This document shows positions 1 to 12,700 of a DNA stretch of 64,000 nucleotides, in pieces (the first letter of the stretch is position 1; each line of letters opens with the position of its first letter). Source of the stretch: Euptelea pleiosperma (taxonomy: Eukaryota > Streptophyta > Magnoliopsida > Ranunculales > Eupteleaceae); contig CM068551.1 of assembly GCA_035048495.1 (NCBI GenBank), positions 14,572,248 to 14,636,247 on the forward strand, given 5' to 3'. A program made the position numbers and the translations under genes. The notes under the pieces were generated by a model. The model was not told where the DNA came from. It saw only the letters and a program-made list of their open reading frames with translations, and did no database searches.

Positions 1-159
1 TGGTCTGAACATTATTTGGAGACCCACAGATATGAGTATGACATTTGGTCCTTATTTTTCCTGGAGAACTAACTGTAAACCAGAAAGGATGGACAAACTC
101 AGGGAAGATAATTCCGTACAAATTCTTTTATTTGACAGAAAAGAAAATGTTGGCACGTA

Positions 160-345
160 ATTAAAGACGATCTAATGAGAGTGATCAAGAGTTTCAGGAG
201 GAAGCCTATTTGGATAGGTATATGAATAGTACTTTTGTTGTTCTTATTCTGAAGGAGTTGCAGAGGATTTGCTAGGTTTTTGTCCTATTTGTCTAATGGG
301 TAGTGTGTACAATATTTTGGCTAGGACTTTGGCCACTTTGTCTTA
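160..345 (+). mobile_element. L1-type LINE reverse-transcriptase scrap
   Basis: Translated fragments read MNSTFVVLI, then GSVYNILARTLATL, matching the part of plant L1 RT usually read as a fully inherited 'FRPISLVGS' block. It is interrupted by frameshifts, so non-functional. The Mutator-like element at 360-2117 is inserted just downstream of it. Confidence 0.6.
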
Positions 346-840
346 TGGTATTCTTCTTGGAGTCCGTCTAAGAGCTACACCCACTTCTTACACCCGTTTC
401 TTACTTCCAATCTCATCCCTCTATTAGAAAAAAATCAATTAAAACAACTGGGAACCCCTATCTCCAACCGATGGAAGAGGTTAAGGATTTGGTGGAAGAG
501 GGGCAGCCCAAAGGCAAGAGACGGCATAGCTCGAGTAGAGCTAATAGTTCCTGAACTGCCTCATTATTAATCCTAGCCGGGTTGGAGCCATACATAGAGA
601 AAGTTCCATTTTGATAGAGAGAGTTACCTTATCATTAAAACTATGAATCACAGGAGGTCATATCCTAGTAGATTTCAAACCGCATTTCCGGGGTGAAGGA
701 CTTCGACCTGAGACTTACTTAAATACCAAGCTTGTGAACTGTCCCCCACCCTATCAGAGGTTAATTCTTATTTTCGGCTCAAATCAAGCCGAGCTATTTT
801 CATTTAATTCTCATAGCTTTTCTTGCACTCACTCACACAT

Positions 841-863
841 ACTCTCTCTCTCTCTCTCTCTCT
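841..863. repeat. TC dinucleotide microsatellite
   Basis: About eleven TC units inside the Mutator-like element, just upstream of an ATG at 882. Such a tract is common in plant 5' leaders, which fits a captured promoter/leader fragment, but this is only suggestive. Confidence 0.85.
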
Positions 864-931
864 AGCTTCTCAGCAACTTTAATGGCGAGCACCATTAAAA
901 AGCTAAATCGTTCGAGTGTTCAACTGAAACG

Positions 932-1282
932 GTGATGGTGATAAAAAGGGAGGTCCTTGGGTTCTCTGTTGTTTTGAGCACAAGCAGCAACAACGATATG
1001 TGTTGTTCCCATCGCCAGCTCATGAATCTTTCATTCTCCCTCTCTCTGATTTCCCCTCAAAATTCGTCTCGGAAATCTCCTCTCCTCTCATTTCCATCGC
1101 TAAAAAAATCTTTCATGGCCGCCACTCCCAGTATTACCGAAACCCCAGCACTCTCCATCGCCTTTGAAAAAGACCTCGATGATTGCCTGTGCTCTGACCC
1201 CACTCGCTGCTCTCTCCTCCAACAAGATTCACGCGATGGTTGTTTGCAAGCAATCCTTATGGCCATGGGACGGTTGTGTTAG
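932..1282 (+). other. Unrecognised ORF inside the Mutator-like element
   Basis: Open for 116 codons. The second half, starting MAATPSITETPALSIAFEKD, looks protein-like and includes LQAILMAMGRLC. I do not recognise the family. There is no clear splice structure. A captured exon of a host gene is possible. Random openness is the alternative. Confidence 0.2.
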
Positions 1283-1725
1283 ATTTCCTCATTCAAAGAC
1301 TTTCCATGTCCTTTGATTATTCTGTTATTTAACAGCACAATCTGTAAAAGGATTTCTTTAACCTCATCAAGTTCACCATTTTGTCTAAAATAAATGATTC
1401 AATAGAAAACAACCTTCAATTTCATTCATATCAGACACTTTGTGGGACCTATTGACCCATTAGAATGCCCAAAAGTAAGATGGAAACCTGCTTCACATAA
1501 TTCCGGGAGGACTGTAGAGATGGGTGGTCATATTTTCGATATTTTTATGTTTCAACTCATTTAATTGTGAAAGAAAAAAAAATCTTCTTTGGCACTCTTA
1601 GATCCAGCGTCCGGGCACTACCTTATAACTCCACATGGCACTCTTAGAGAGTAATGACCGTATGGATGTTTGGCCCATCCCTAGGTGGACCTAAAGACCA
1701 AAAATGAGCCTGATCAGTAATTTCA

Positions 1726-1840
1726 AGACGTTGGATCTGTGTACCTCAAAATAATGCTTCAATCATTGGACCACTGTATGAGCCATATGGTATACTGTTA
1801 GAGACGTTGGATCCGTGTACCTCAAAATAATGGTCCAATC
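1726..1840. repeat. 39-bp direct repeat inside the Mutator-like element
   Basis: The segments 1726-1764 and 1802-1840 both begin agacgttggatc and continue through gtgtacctcaaaataatg. Only about three bases differ. They are a local duplication with a 37-bp spacer. Confidence 0.8.
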
Positions 1841-2126
1841 TTTTTGTTTATTTTTGTTTTTAGGAAGTAAAGTTTTCTTCTTTGGGTCGTGCGTAGATTG
1901 AGAAAAAGTTACTTAAAAAGGAGCTTTTGATTGGATGATTGGCAGTAGCATTAAAGGTACATAGCGTGGCTCGAACTGCTCAGCTTGAGTCAAGCCCAAT
2001 ATAAGAATTAATTAAGTGCCACGTCAGTTCAATTAAAACCCTTGATTTTTTCTAATAAAGGGATGAGATTGGAGTAAGAAACGGGTGTAAGAATTGGGTG
2101 TAGCCCTAGACGGACTCTTCTTCTTG

Positions 2127-3344
2127 AGCTTCTTGTGATATAGTGGTGGCCAATATCCTTTTGTTTTCTTTCAACATGATTTTTTTTTGACTGATACTTG
2201 TCCATTTGTAGAGGAGTAGGTATTATAACATTCATTCCAGGTTTGTGGCAGAGGATCTCCAATCTGCACAATTTTCACTCCATCGGTAGTCATTACTCTG
2301 TAGTCTGTTATTACACCCTGTGCTAGGTTTGCAGTTATGTTTTTCGCTCTTCCACTAGATTACAGAATACCATAGGAGGACAAAAACTTGTGGTAAATAT
2401 CCAAATCTTGGGCTATCCAATTCAATCAGATCTGAATAGGCAGAGTTTGAGAAATGGCAATTCTGAGAGAGTAATTCTCCATGGTGAAATATCCATAAAT
2501 TCGATAATATCATGGATTAATTAGGGAAAGAAAATTTTTCTTTCCGCCCAGTTATTTCTCTATACCTTTTAGAGGTGGTGGGTCATGGTTTTAAGTTTCA
2601 CCGAAATTCACTGGCATCATTGGAATAGAAACTTAAAGAATCCCAAATTTCAATCCACTCTTTACAACCAATAGAAAGAGGTGTATTTAAGATGTCTTTT
2701 CTTTAATAAAGACTATGAGTTAAGATTTTCTCATCTCAGGTGAGATTATGGAGAGAAAATAGATAAGATTTTGTTTCTTTTGGTAGAATCCATAAATTAA
2801 GTTTTGTTTGCCATTTCTAATTTTTCAAAAATTTCACCGAAATTTGAAACCTACGGCCGAAATTTCGGTTTCGATGCTTGAAACTTTGGTTGAAATTGAA
2901 ATTTATGTCCTTATGGTTGGTCTTACCATGTGTTTTCCGTTGTGCTTCTAATTATGGTTTAGTGCTTTTGTTTGTTTGTTTTTTTTTCTACGTTGAAAGA
3001 TGATTGGCTATTCCACATGTGCTATATGCTCTCGTACTTGTTCATTCTGAAAATTTTCCCTGAGAACCAGACAATGGAAAAGTTTGTTTTGATTTGTTCT
3101 GTTTTGTATTGAGGTCATATTTTGCTATTGTTTTTTCTTTTGGTGTGATATTTAGTCAAAATAGTTTTTCTATGGCTTGTTGGCAGTTTTGCTTTAGTCA
3201 TTTCAGGCATTTACTTGTTGGTTATTGGATTGATATAGTAATTATGTTTCCTTTTCTATGTTAATTTCAGTTTAGTGCTTCTTTAGTTTTTTCACTGCAT
3301 GTGACATCTTTCACGTGACATTGTTAATGTTGTTTTCTGTTCAG
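2127..3344. other. Intron sequence; possible decayed word-repeat element at 2586-2920
   Basis: No gene seen. From about 2586 (catggttttaagtttcaccg) to about 2920 the word CGAAATTTC recurs in both orientations, for example accgaaatttgaaacc and ggccgaaatttcggtttcg. This resembles the small elements described at 11953, 18764 and 33357, but the ends and target duplication are not clear. Confidence 0.35.
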
Positions 3345-3768
3345 TCAGTTGCAGAAGCTGCAGAGGATGTATGGGACCGTTATGGGTATGATTTTGGGAT
3401 TGATTATTCGGGGCTTTTTGGTGCACTTTCTCATATCAACTATAATGTCCGTTTAGCAGCTGGGGAGGCAATAGCGGCCGCTTTGGATGAAAACCCAGAT
3501 ACAATACAGGTTGGACTTTTGGTGTTTGGTTTTTCACCTTTGATTGTAATCATCCACTGTGATGGTTCTCATGGCTTGGCGATATCTGCAGGAAACTCTT
3601 TCAACTTTATTTTCTTTGTACATCCGCGATGTTGCTTCTGGAGAGGACTGTGTGGATTCTTGTTGGCTTGGGAGACAGGGTATAGCACTGGCATTGCATT
3701 CTGCGGCTGACGTACTGAGAACGAAGGACCTTCCTGTTGTCATGACGTTTTTGATCTCACGTGCATTG
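3345..3768 (+). CDS. GCN1: GCN1 exons 1-2 of the window
   Basis: Exons 3345-3509 (55 codons, begins [14 protein letters not shown]) and 3592-3768 (59 codons, begins [13 protein letters not shown], includes [20 protein letters not shown]). Both are phase 0. The acceptors are ttctgttcag and atatctgcag. The preceding exon is not in 1-3344, so the gene enters the window from the left. Confidence 0.95.
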
Positions 3769-6700
3769 GTATGCATTGCTTTGTTATTCTGCTTAAAGCA
3801 TAAAAAATTTAGCTGTTTGTCATTATAGTTTCTGCTCCTTTCTTTTTGAAAGGAACTAACTGAATTGTGCATAAAAAAGAAATTGCTTGTTTCCTCAACT
3901 TGTTTTCATGGAATATTGCTAGTTTTTGATAGAAATTGTTTGCCATCATTATGTGGTGTTAGGCTCAAAGATTTTGTTTGGAATTGGGATTTAGTTTATG
4001 GTTAGCAGATAGTGATTCTTAGGAGTGGCAGGTTGCCTATCTCTTTTTACATTTGCTTTTTCTTGTGAATGCTTTTCCCAACTCATGTACGCAATTTTCA
4101 TATTTATGATATGCCCTTTGTTACTAATTAAAAGAAAAGAAAAAGAAAAAAAAGAAAATTGCTTCTTGAATTGATTAACATACACATCTGTATGTAAATC
4201 TTGGTTTAGCAAGTGGATTAAACATCCTCGAAAGCTACAATTGAGTCCTTCTGTTTTGCACGATTGGCTAGGTGATCCATCAGATAAGGGTGCATTTATC
4301 AGTGAAGAAAGAAAAAAATGTATTGCATGATTGGCTAGGTGATAATTCAGATAAGGGCACAAGCTAGTGTGAAGGATCTCAAGTATGGTCAGTGTAGAAT
4401 AATTTGCTATTCTTTGTTTCCCATTTTTGGGACTTGGAAAATATTTTGTGTATGACAGAATATAAGGATACAGATACATATACTCCTATTTGACAACATC
4501 AATAACATCGATTCTCTATACTGTGAAGTGGCTTCGGAGCTTTGGGCCTCATTTCTCTATGAGTTCGGGATGAGTTGGGTGATGCCGGAATCTCTCTTAG
4601 CTCTCATTCTTAGTTGGCATTCTAAGGCTTTCTCGTCTAGAGGCTGCATTCTTTGGAGGATGCTGCGTTTCGCTATAGTCTGGTGCCTTTGGAAGGAGAG
4701 GAATCGGAGGGTTTCGACGGCAAGAGTGAGGACACGGCGTCAATCATCCTCAACGTCAAGGGGTGGTTGTTCTTGTGGTCCAAGGCGTTTTTGGAATGTC
4801 AGGGCTTATTCTTTGAAGACTTTGTTTTTCGTATGGACCTTCTTTGGTCTAGGGACTGTTGTTAGTGGGTTCCCCTTGAGCGGCTGTTTTGGGGGTTTTG
4901 TTTCTCCTTTGCTTCCCTCGGCTTTCTGTAGGTCATCTTGACCTCCTTTAACCTCGGAATTTGTACGCTTTTTTGCTTATCAATAAAGTTTGCACCTATC
5001 AAAAAAAAAACATTGACTCTCTAAATTTCATCCAAGAATGGGGTGTAAATAGTTGACAGGACACATCTTGCATCTTGCAACATATTGTTTTTTGATTTGC
5101 AACCATTACCCATGAACTGAGGATTGTGGATTAGCGGTATAAATCTATGCTAATTGTTGTCTGTTGAGCATGGCAAAAAGGAGAATGCTTTATGCTTTTT
5201 CCTTTTCTGAATGACTTATCTTGCATGCAGCATACAGTAAGTTCCATACCCGTTTGTTTCACTATGTTTGAAATCATGCTTTTATAACTCAAAATTTCTA
5301 CCTCATACATTATTTTCCTTCTTCTACATTGCTTTCTTTAAATATAAGATCTATGTTTCATTCATTTCTATAAGATAAAAGATAGTAAAGGCTTTAGGGC
5401 CAGATGGTTCCAATAGAGGTCTGGAAGTGCATGAAAGAAATTGCCAAATGAGAGTACTGTGGTATTAATTTTTTTAAGAGTGAGGGAGATGTACAAAATT
5501 GCACTAATATGGTGGGATAAAACTTATGAGCTACATTGAAATTTTGGGAGAGTGATGGGGAAAAGATTAAAACTAGAAATAACGATATCAGGAAACTAGG
5601 TTGGTTTCATTTGAAGGCGGTCAACCTTTGAGGCTATTTTCTTACTAAGACTTAATGGAAAAATTCGAGGAAAGAGGAAAAATCGACCCATGATCTTTAA
5701 GTTCTGAGTTAATTTTGTGGTTATTAAGAAGAAAATGAGTCCCAAACGAATTCCAACAACGGCATCAGTGAGGAAGATTACCATTTGGTGCTGGTTAATG
5801 GCCCTAAATGGGAGAGAGGAAGGTAGAAAAACACGGATTAAGTTAGTAAAGAAAGATTTGGAGATATGTCATGAGTCGACTCATGACAGAAGATATTGCT
5901 CTAAATAGAGTTGAATGGCGGAATTAGATTCCTTTTGGCAACCCAAATATTTGGCCCAAGGTGTAGATGATGATGTTTTTTCTGTTCATCACCTGTCTTT
6001 TGTTGGCTTTTTTTTATCTTGGCCTTTTATACTGTTCTATTTAAAACCTTAATTCTATGTACCGGTCAACTCCCTATACATCTCCGACCTTATTTTCCAC
6101 TCCCGCACTTAGTTGCTGTAAGTGTAGCGTTAAGTATCTGTGGAGGATTCACTGATGAATGGGGATGTTCTCTCTTCACACTTTATCTGCTGAAGGCTTT
6201 TTATAGTCCTTGAATTTCTTTGTTGCTGGCTTTGCTTCTCTATGATATGCTCAACTTTGCATTCTAACAATAGGTAGCCCATAACAGGCATGTTTAGACA
6301 ATAGCTGTCCTGCTTTCATGTGAGTTTTAAGTGTCATTCTTCCTTCGGGTGTGAATTATTCATGTTCGTTTGTTGTTGGTTCTTCTTCTAAATGCTGTCT
6401 GGTTAAGAACACTAGTTGTTCCCAAGTTATGATTTTTTGCTATTTTGCAATTTGGATGTAGTTTATTTATTTATTTATTTTTTGTTTTTACAATCATTTT
6501 ACAAGATGTTCTCGTCGCAATTAACGATTAATATATGATGTGTGGTACTGCAGGCTGATCCTAATACGGATGTTCGAGGAAGAATGATTAATGCTGGTAT
6601 TATGATTATTGATAAGCATGGAAGAGATAATGTTTCGTTGCTATTTCCTATTTTTGAGAACTACTTAAATAAGAAGGTATATTTTCCTTTTCTAAGTATT

Positions 6701-9700
6701 AAGTTGAGTATTACATAATTTATGGGCAAAATTGCTTTCAATCTCTTATTTGACATATTCATGGATGACTTTATCAGTTAGCATGCAAATATTTGCATTA
6801 AGATCACACAATTAACCTAGTATTCTTATTCTTCTCTGTGATCCCATACAGGCATCCGATGAAGAAAAATATGATTTAGTGCGTGAGGGAGTTGTTATTT
6901 TTACTGGTGCTCTGGCAAAACATTTGTCAAAGGTTTGATATTTAATATCTTTGCTTTTCATTATGGAAATGTGGTGCTGTTTAGATGTTTGAGTTTTGCG
7001 TTAATATGTTTATTGTGGAACAGGATGATCCTAAAGTGCATGCTGTTGTAGAGAAGTTGTTGGATGTATTAAACACGCCATCAGAGGCAGTTCAACGGGC
7101 CGTCTCAACTTGCCTATCTCCATTAATGCATTCAAAGCAAGTATGTCATTATTGTCGTTAGGGGAAGGCATTGATATAACTCTTTATGTTCTTATTCTAA
7201 TTAGGCTAGATGTAATTTGTTCTATATGATATACTATTTTCTTTGAACTGTTGCAACATACCCTATGTTTGGTGAAATGTTCAAGGTACTAAACTTCAAC
7301 TTAGTTAAAATTTGGAATTAATTTGAGGAAGTTTAATTCAACTTCGAGAAGTTATGTAAAAATTTGTCTCCGAGTAGTTTGGAGGTTTGATGCATTTACA
7401 CTTTTGTAATATTAGTGTAGCTTAAATGTATGAAAGAAAGGTTAAATTACAGAAAATGGTTTTTACTGAATAACAACTTCAAAATACACACCCCGAGTAG
7501 TATTGATTTTGATTTCAACCTCTAAAATTTTTTTTTAGTTTGAAAACTCTTAATGGAAGGTCATTTTCACCGATGAACCTTCCAAAAAGCAAGGAAATGT
7601 GTAGAAAATGGGTATTTTGAAGTGTTTTTAGTTGAATCAGTGATTTAGTGTTAGGGTTAGGTTTAGGTTTAGGAAAAGAAGAAGAAGAGAAAGAAAGAAG
7701 AGAGAAGGATGTCATGTGAGCTTATGTCACAATGACTCCATAAATCTTATTTATGTAAGTCCCAAATACAAAAGACAAATATATCCCTCAAGGGAGTATT
7801 TACAGGACTACCCCCGATATAAAATACGTATTTCTACGTATATGATGTATTTCTACGTATATGATAACACTCCCCCTCAAGTTGGTGCATATATATCTCT
7901 CATGCCCAACTTGCACAAGCATTTATGGAGTTGCCAACTGGGAACTCCCTTCGTGAAAACATCTGCAACCTGTTCATCAGTCTTCACAAATAGGGTGCAC
8001 ACTGCCTCAGAGATAATTTTCTCTCTAATGAAGTGTCGGTCCACCTCAATGTGTTTGGCACGATCATGCTGAACGGGATTGTAAGTAATGCTGATGGCAG
8101 CTTTGTTGTCACAATATAAGCTCAAAGACCCTGAAACTGGGAAACCAAGTTCAGCAACCAACACTTTCAACCAAAGCATCTTACACAAGCCATGAGCCAT
8201 TGCTCTGTATTCGGCATCTGCACTTGATCTGGCTACAACGGGTTGCTTCTTACTTCTCCAAGTGACCAGATTGCCCCCAACAAAGGTGCAATATCCAGAA
8301 GCGGATCTCCGATCATCATTGGCCCCTGCCCAGTTTGCATCAGTCTAAGCCCCTATACGCATATGGCCATTCTTCTCAAACAGAAGACCTCTACCGGGGG
8401 CTGACTTGAGATACCTCAAGATCCGATGTGCTGCTTCTAAATGAACACCTCTGGGTGAGTGCATATACTGACTGATCACACTCACTACATAGGCAATGTC
8501 GGGTCGAGTCAGGGAGAGATAGATCAATCGCCCAACTAGCCTCTAAAAGCTCCCTACGTCCTGTAGTAGCTCACCACTGGCATCTGCTAGCTGGTGATTT
8601 TGCTCTATAGGAGTTTCACTAGTTTGGTACCCAACCTGCCTGAGTCTTGTAACAAGTCTAAGACATACTTCCTCTGAGAGATGAAGATCCCCTGACTGGA
8701 TCTTGCAACTTCGATGCCTAGGAAGTATTTGAGAGGTCCTAAATCTTTGGTTTCAAACTCCTCCGCTAACTGAAGTTTCAGTTTGGCTACCTCTGCTGCA
8801 TCATTCCCTGTGAGAATGATGTCATCAATATAAACAATGAGGGCAGTGGTGTTCTTCCCTTGATGCTTCACAATTAGGGTGTGATCAGCCTGACTTTGAG
8901 TGTAACCCAGCTTCTTCACGGCTAGGGTGAATCTCTCGAACCATGCCCTTGGAGATTGTTTAAGCCCATAGAGGGCTTTATTTAGTCTACACACCTTGCT
9001 ACTATGTCCTAGTGGAGTGAATCCAGGAGGAGGCACCATGTAGACTTCTTCATGTAGGTCCACATGAAGAAAAGCATTCTTCACATCCAACTGATGCAAA
9101 GGCCACTCTTGGTTTGCTGCCACTGACAACAACACCCTTATGGAGTTCATCTTTGCCACAGGTGCAAAGGTCTCCACATCGTCAATCCCATAGATCTGGG
9201 TGTATCCCTTGGCTACTAATCTCGCCTTGTACTTCTCAATGGACCCGTCTGCCTTGTGTTTGACTGTGAACACCCATCTGCAACCCACAGGTTTCTTGCT
9301 TCTTGGCAGGTCAACAAGCTCCCATATCCCATTCTTGTCCAGAGCTTTCATTTCCTCTATCATAGCAGCTTTCCATCTTGGTTGAGCCAGCCCTTCTGCC
9401 ACTAAAGAGGGTATAGGAATAGTGGAAAGGGAAGTGATAAAGGCTTTATAGGAGGGGGACAAGGCATCATAGGAGACAAAGTGGCTCAGAAGATGCTGAG
9501 TGCAGCTTCTGACTCCTTTTCTTAGAGCAATGGGAAGATCAGAAGCATCAGTAGAAGGAGAAATGACAGGCATAGAAGGAGGTGGAGGATTACTTGGATC
9601 CAAGGTAGGAACCACTGGTACTCGATCAGCTGTGGCTTTCTCCCTTCTGCTATAGACTTTGAGCTCATTCTAAGCTCCAGGAGCACTATCAATCCCACTA

Positions 9701-12700
9701 GTAGTATTAGTAGGCGGAGAGTTCTCAAACTCTAAATGAGGGGATAGGGATATAGTAGGAAGAGGAATAGTCCACCTCTTTTCATTACGACTCTCCCCTT
9801 GAAGAGAGGTGGGGAAGAAAAAAGACAGCTCCTCACGGAAGGTGACATCCATGCAGACAAACTTCTTCCCAGAGGACGGATGGTAACACTTGTATCCCTT
9901 GTGAGTAGAGGAGTAACCAAGAAAGACGCACTTGAGTGCTTTAGGATCGAGTTTGGTGCGATGGGGACCTAGGATATGTACATAGCATACACACCCAAAG
10001 ATGCGAGGAGGAATAGTGAATAGAGGAGAGCCAGGAACATGGACTTGAATAGGAGACTGGAAATTGAGCACTCGAGATGGCATTCTGTTAGTCAAGTAGG
10101 CAGCCGTCAACACAGCATCCGACCAATAAGATTTGGGGACCTGAGAGCCAATCAAGAGAGACCGAGCTATCTTAGTCAAGTGCTGCATTTTCCTTTCAGC
10201 TACACTATTCTGTTGAGGGGTGTAGCTGCAGGAATTTTGGTGACAAATCCCATGGTCAATGAGGTAATGTTGAAGACCCCTAAACATATATTCTCTACCC
10301 TGGTCAGTAAGAAGAACCTTGATGGAGATACCATACTGGGTCTGGATCATCTTATGAAAACCCTGAAAGATGGAATGAACCTCATCTTTGGTTTTCATGA
10401 GATAGACCCATGTACACCTAGTATGATCATCAACAAAAGAAACAAAATAGCGTAAGCCAAAGATAGAAGTAGTGGGGGAAGGGCCCCATACATCATAATG
10501 CACAATGTCAAAACAAGTAGAACTTTTATTACCTCTGGAGGGATAATTCGATCTACAATGCTTGGAGAGCTCACAAGTCTCACAGTGTAATGCCGAAAAA
10601 GAAACAGAAACAAACAAACTAGGAAATGAAAGTTTCAAATACTGAAAAGAGACGTGCCCCAGATGGGCATGCCAGCTCAAAACATCTATCCTACTATTAC
10701 TACTAGCAGACGACTGTAGTGCTGTGGGCTCAGGAAGGCGTCCATCCAGAAGGTAGAGGCCATTTGCTTCATGTCGAGTGCCAATCGTCCTCCCCGTCTC
10801 TAGGTCCTGAAAGACACAAGTAGGAGAAAAAGTGACACTACAATTTAGGGTTTTAGTCAAAGCACTAACAAAAAGTAGGTTAGAAGTAAATCTGGGAACA
10901 TGCGAAACTGATGAAAGAAGCAATTGGGGAGAGGGAAGGATATTCCCTTTCCCAGACACAGAAGATAAGGTGCCATCAGCTGTCTTCACCTTATCACGGC
11001 CAGAACAGATGGAATAAGTAGAAAATAAAGAAGACAAGCCCGTCATGTGTTCCGAAGCCCCTGAATCAATGATCCAAGTGGGGCTGGATGATGGGAGAGA
11101 CACATGATAAGCAAGTCTAGTGTTACCTGACTGTGCAAAGGAGGTGGATGATGTGGCATATGGACCATCAAGCTGCTGAAGCAATCGTCGAAGGCCTGCA
11201 TACTCTGTGGCTGAAAAACCACTAGGAGTTGAAGGAAGAGAGCTCACCAGGGCCTGTCCTGGGGAAGGAGCAGAAGAATCCACACTGACTGTATGAGCAC
11301 TGGAAGAGGCTGGCTGGCTAGGACGCCCATGTAACTTCCAACACTTGGCACGCACATGCCCTAACTTGCCGCAGAAATCACACTTGGGTCTCTCTCTAGT
11401 CAGAGACTTCCCAGGAGAAGGTCCAGTAGGAGCATAAGATGGAGCTGAGGTAGTCTGATGAGATGGACCCCTCGAAGGCTTGTGTAACTGCTGAGGCTGA
11501 TAAGCAGGAGAAGCTGCTAGCGCTGATCGCTCTGGAAGGGTATGCTCACTCTGAAGAGAGATCCACCTACTCTCTTCACTCTGAAGATAGGTATACACCT
11601 CACTGAGAGAGGGAAGATCCATCCTACTAAAAATCTGAACACGGACAAGCTCATAAGACGGATTGAGCCCAGCAAAGAAATCAAAGATCCGGCCCTTCTC
11701 TATATATCGACGAAAGGGAGCAATCTCTGATGGGTTGAGAGGCTGATAAGAGTAGTAATGATCAAGCTCTTGCCCCAAGGTACGAAGAGCAGTGCAGGAC
11801 TGAGAGAGAGACTTCTCCCCCTGCCGAAAGTGGGGGATAGTCTGTCGCAGCTGAAATGCCCGTCCTGTGTTCTGCTGCTGTGAGTAAGTCTTCTTAGTGA
11901 TCTTCCAGACCTCTTGCGCTGTGTGCATAAATAAGAAACTCTCACTGATATCCAAGGTTTAAAATTTCGTTTCGGAGGAATGTCTCGGTCAAGTGAAAAA
12001 CCGAGACAAACTCCGAAACGAAACGAAACGAAACATTGAAAAAACGAAATTTTCGAAACATTGCCGAAACATTACGAAATATTACGAAACATTCCGAAAC
12101 ATTCCGAAATATTATTCAAAATCATTAAATTATATTTTTATTTTTTTGGATTGTATCGGATTGTCTCGGTTTGTGTTGGTGAAACAAACCGAAACATTAC
12201 GAAACGAAACGGAACATACAAAACATTGAAGGTTTCATTTCGGTTTCCTTACGAAACATTACGAAACATTCCGAAATTTTAAACCATGCTAATATTAGGC
12301 TCCATAGAGTTGAGGAGCCATGACATGACAGTAAGATCATCCGTCTGCCACTGTCGATAAGAGGGATCAGATTTTGGAGGCTCAACCGTATCGCCTGTAG
12401 TGTGGCCAAGTTTCCCACAGCCCCCAATGAACAACCGTGCAGCCTGAGCGCAGCGTAAGTAGTTCGTGCCATCTAGCTTCACTGAGGTGATCTGCAAACT
12501 TGGGTTCTCATAGGCTAAGTGTTGTACTATAGGGCCTCCAACTCCACTGGAAGGAACTTCTGTGCTCACGTCTGACCTGGATAGAGAAACCAAGGAAGGT
12601 GAAGGAACCACGGGAGGTGGAGGACCTGCTATGGAGAATTTCGGCAAAAAAAAAACAGCTATATAGAAAAGCTGATGATCAACTCGATTGCTTGAGAAGA

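Larger units (their letters stand above)
360..2117. mobile_element. Mutator-like (MULE) element, non-autonomous
   Basis: Two long terminal inverted repeats, about 360-440 and 2035-2117. Each starts GAGTCCGTCT and continues with near-identical sequence including CTTACACCCGTTTCTTAC, about 90% alike over about 80 bp by eye. A perfect 9-bp target duplication, ttcttcttg, flanks it at 351-359 and 2118-2126. Long inverted repeats with a 9-bp duplication are the hallmark of the Mutator superfamily. No transposase is visible in the 1.6-kb interior. It holds a TC microsatellite and small ORFs instead, so it may have captured foreign DNA. Confidence 0.82.

Noticed and set aside
7278..7560. A word-repeat element flanking the left side of Copia-1 (matching 13620-13720 on the right)
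   Set aside because: AACTTC/GAAGTT words recur on both sides, suggesting that Copia-1 may have landed in such an element, but I could not define ends or a target duplication, so it is not listed as a feature.
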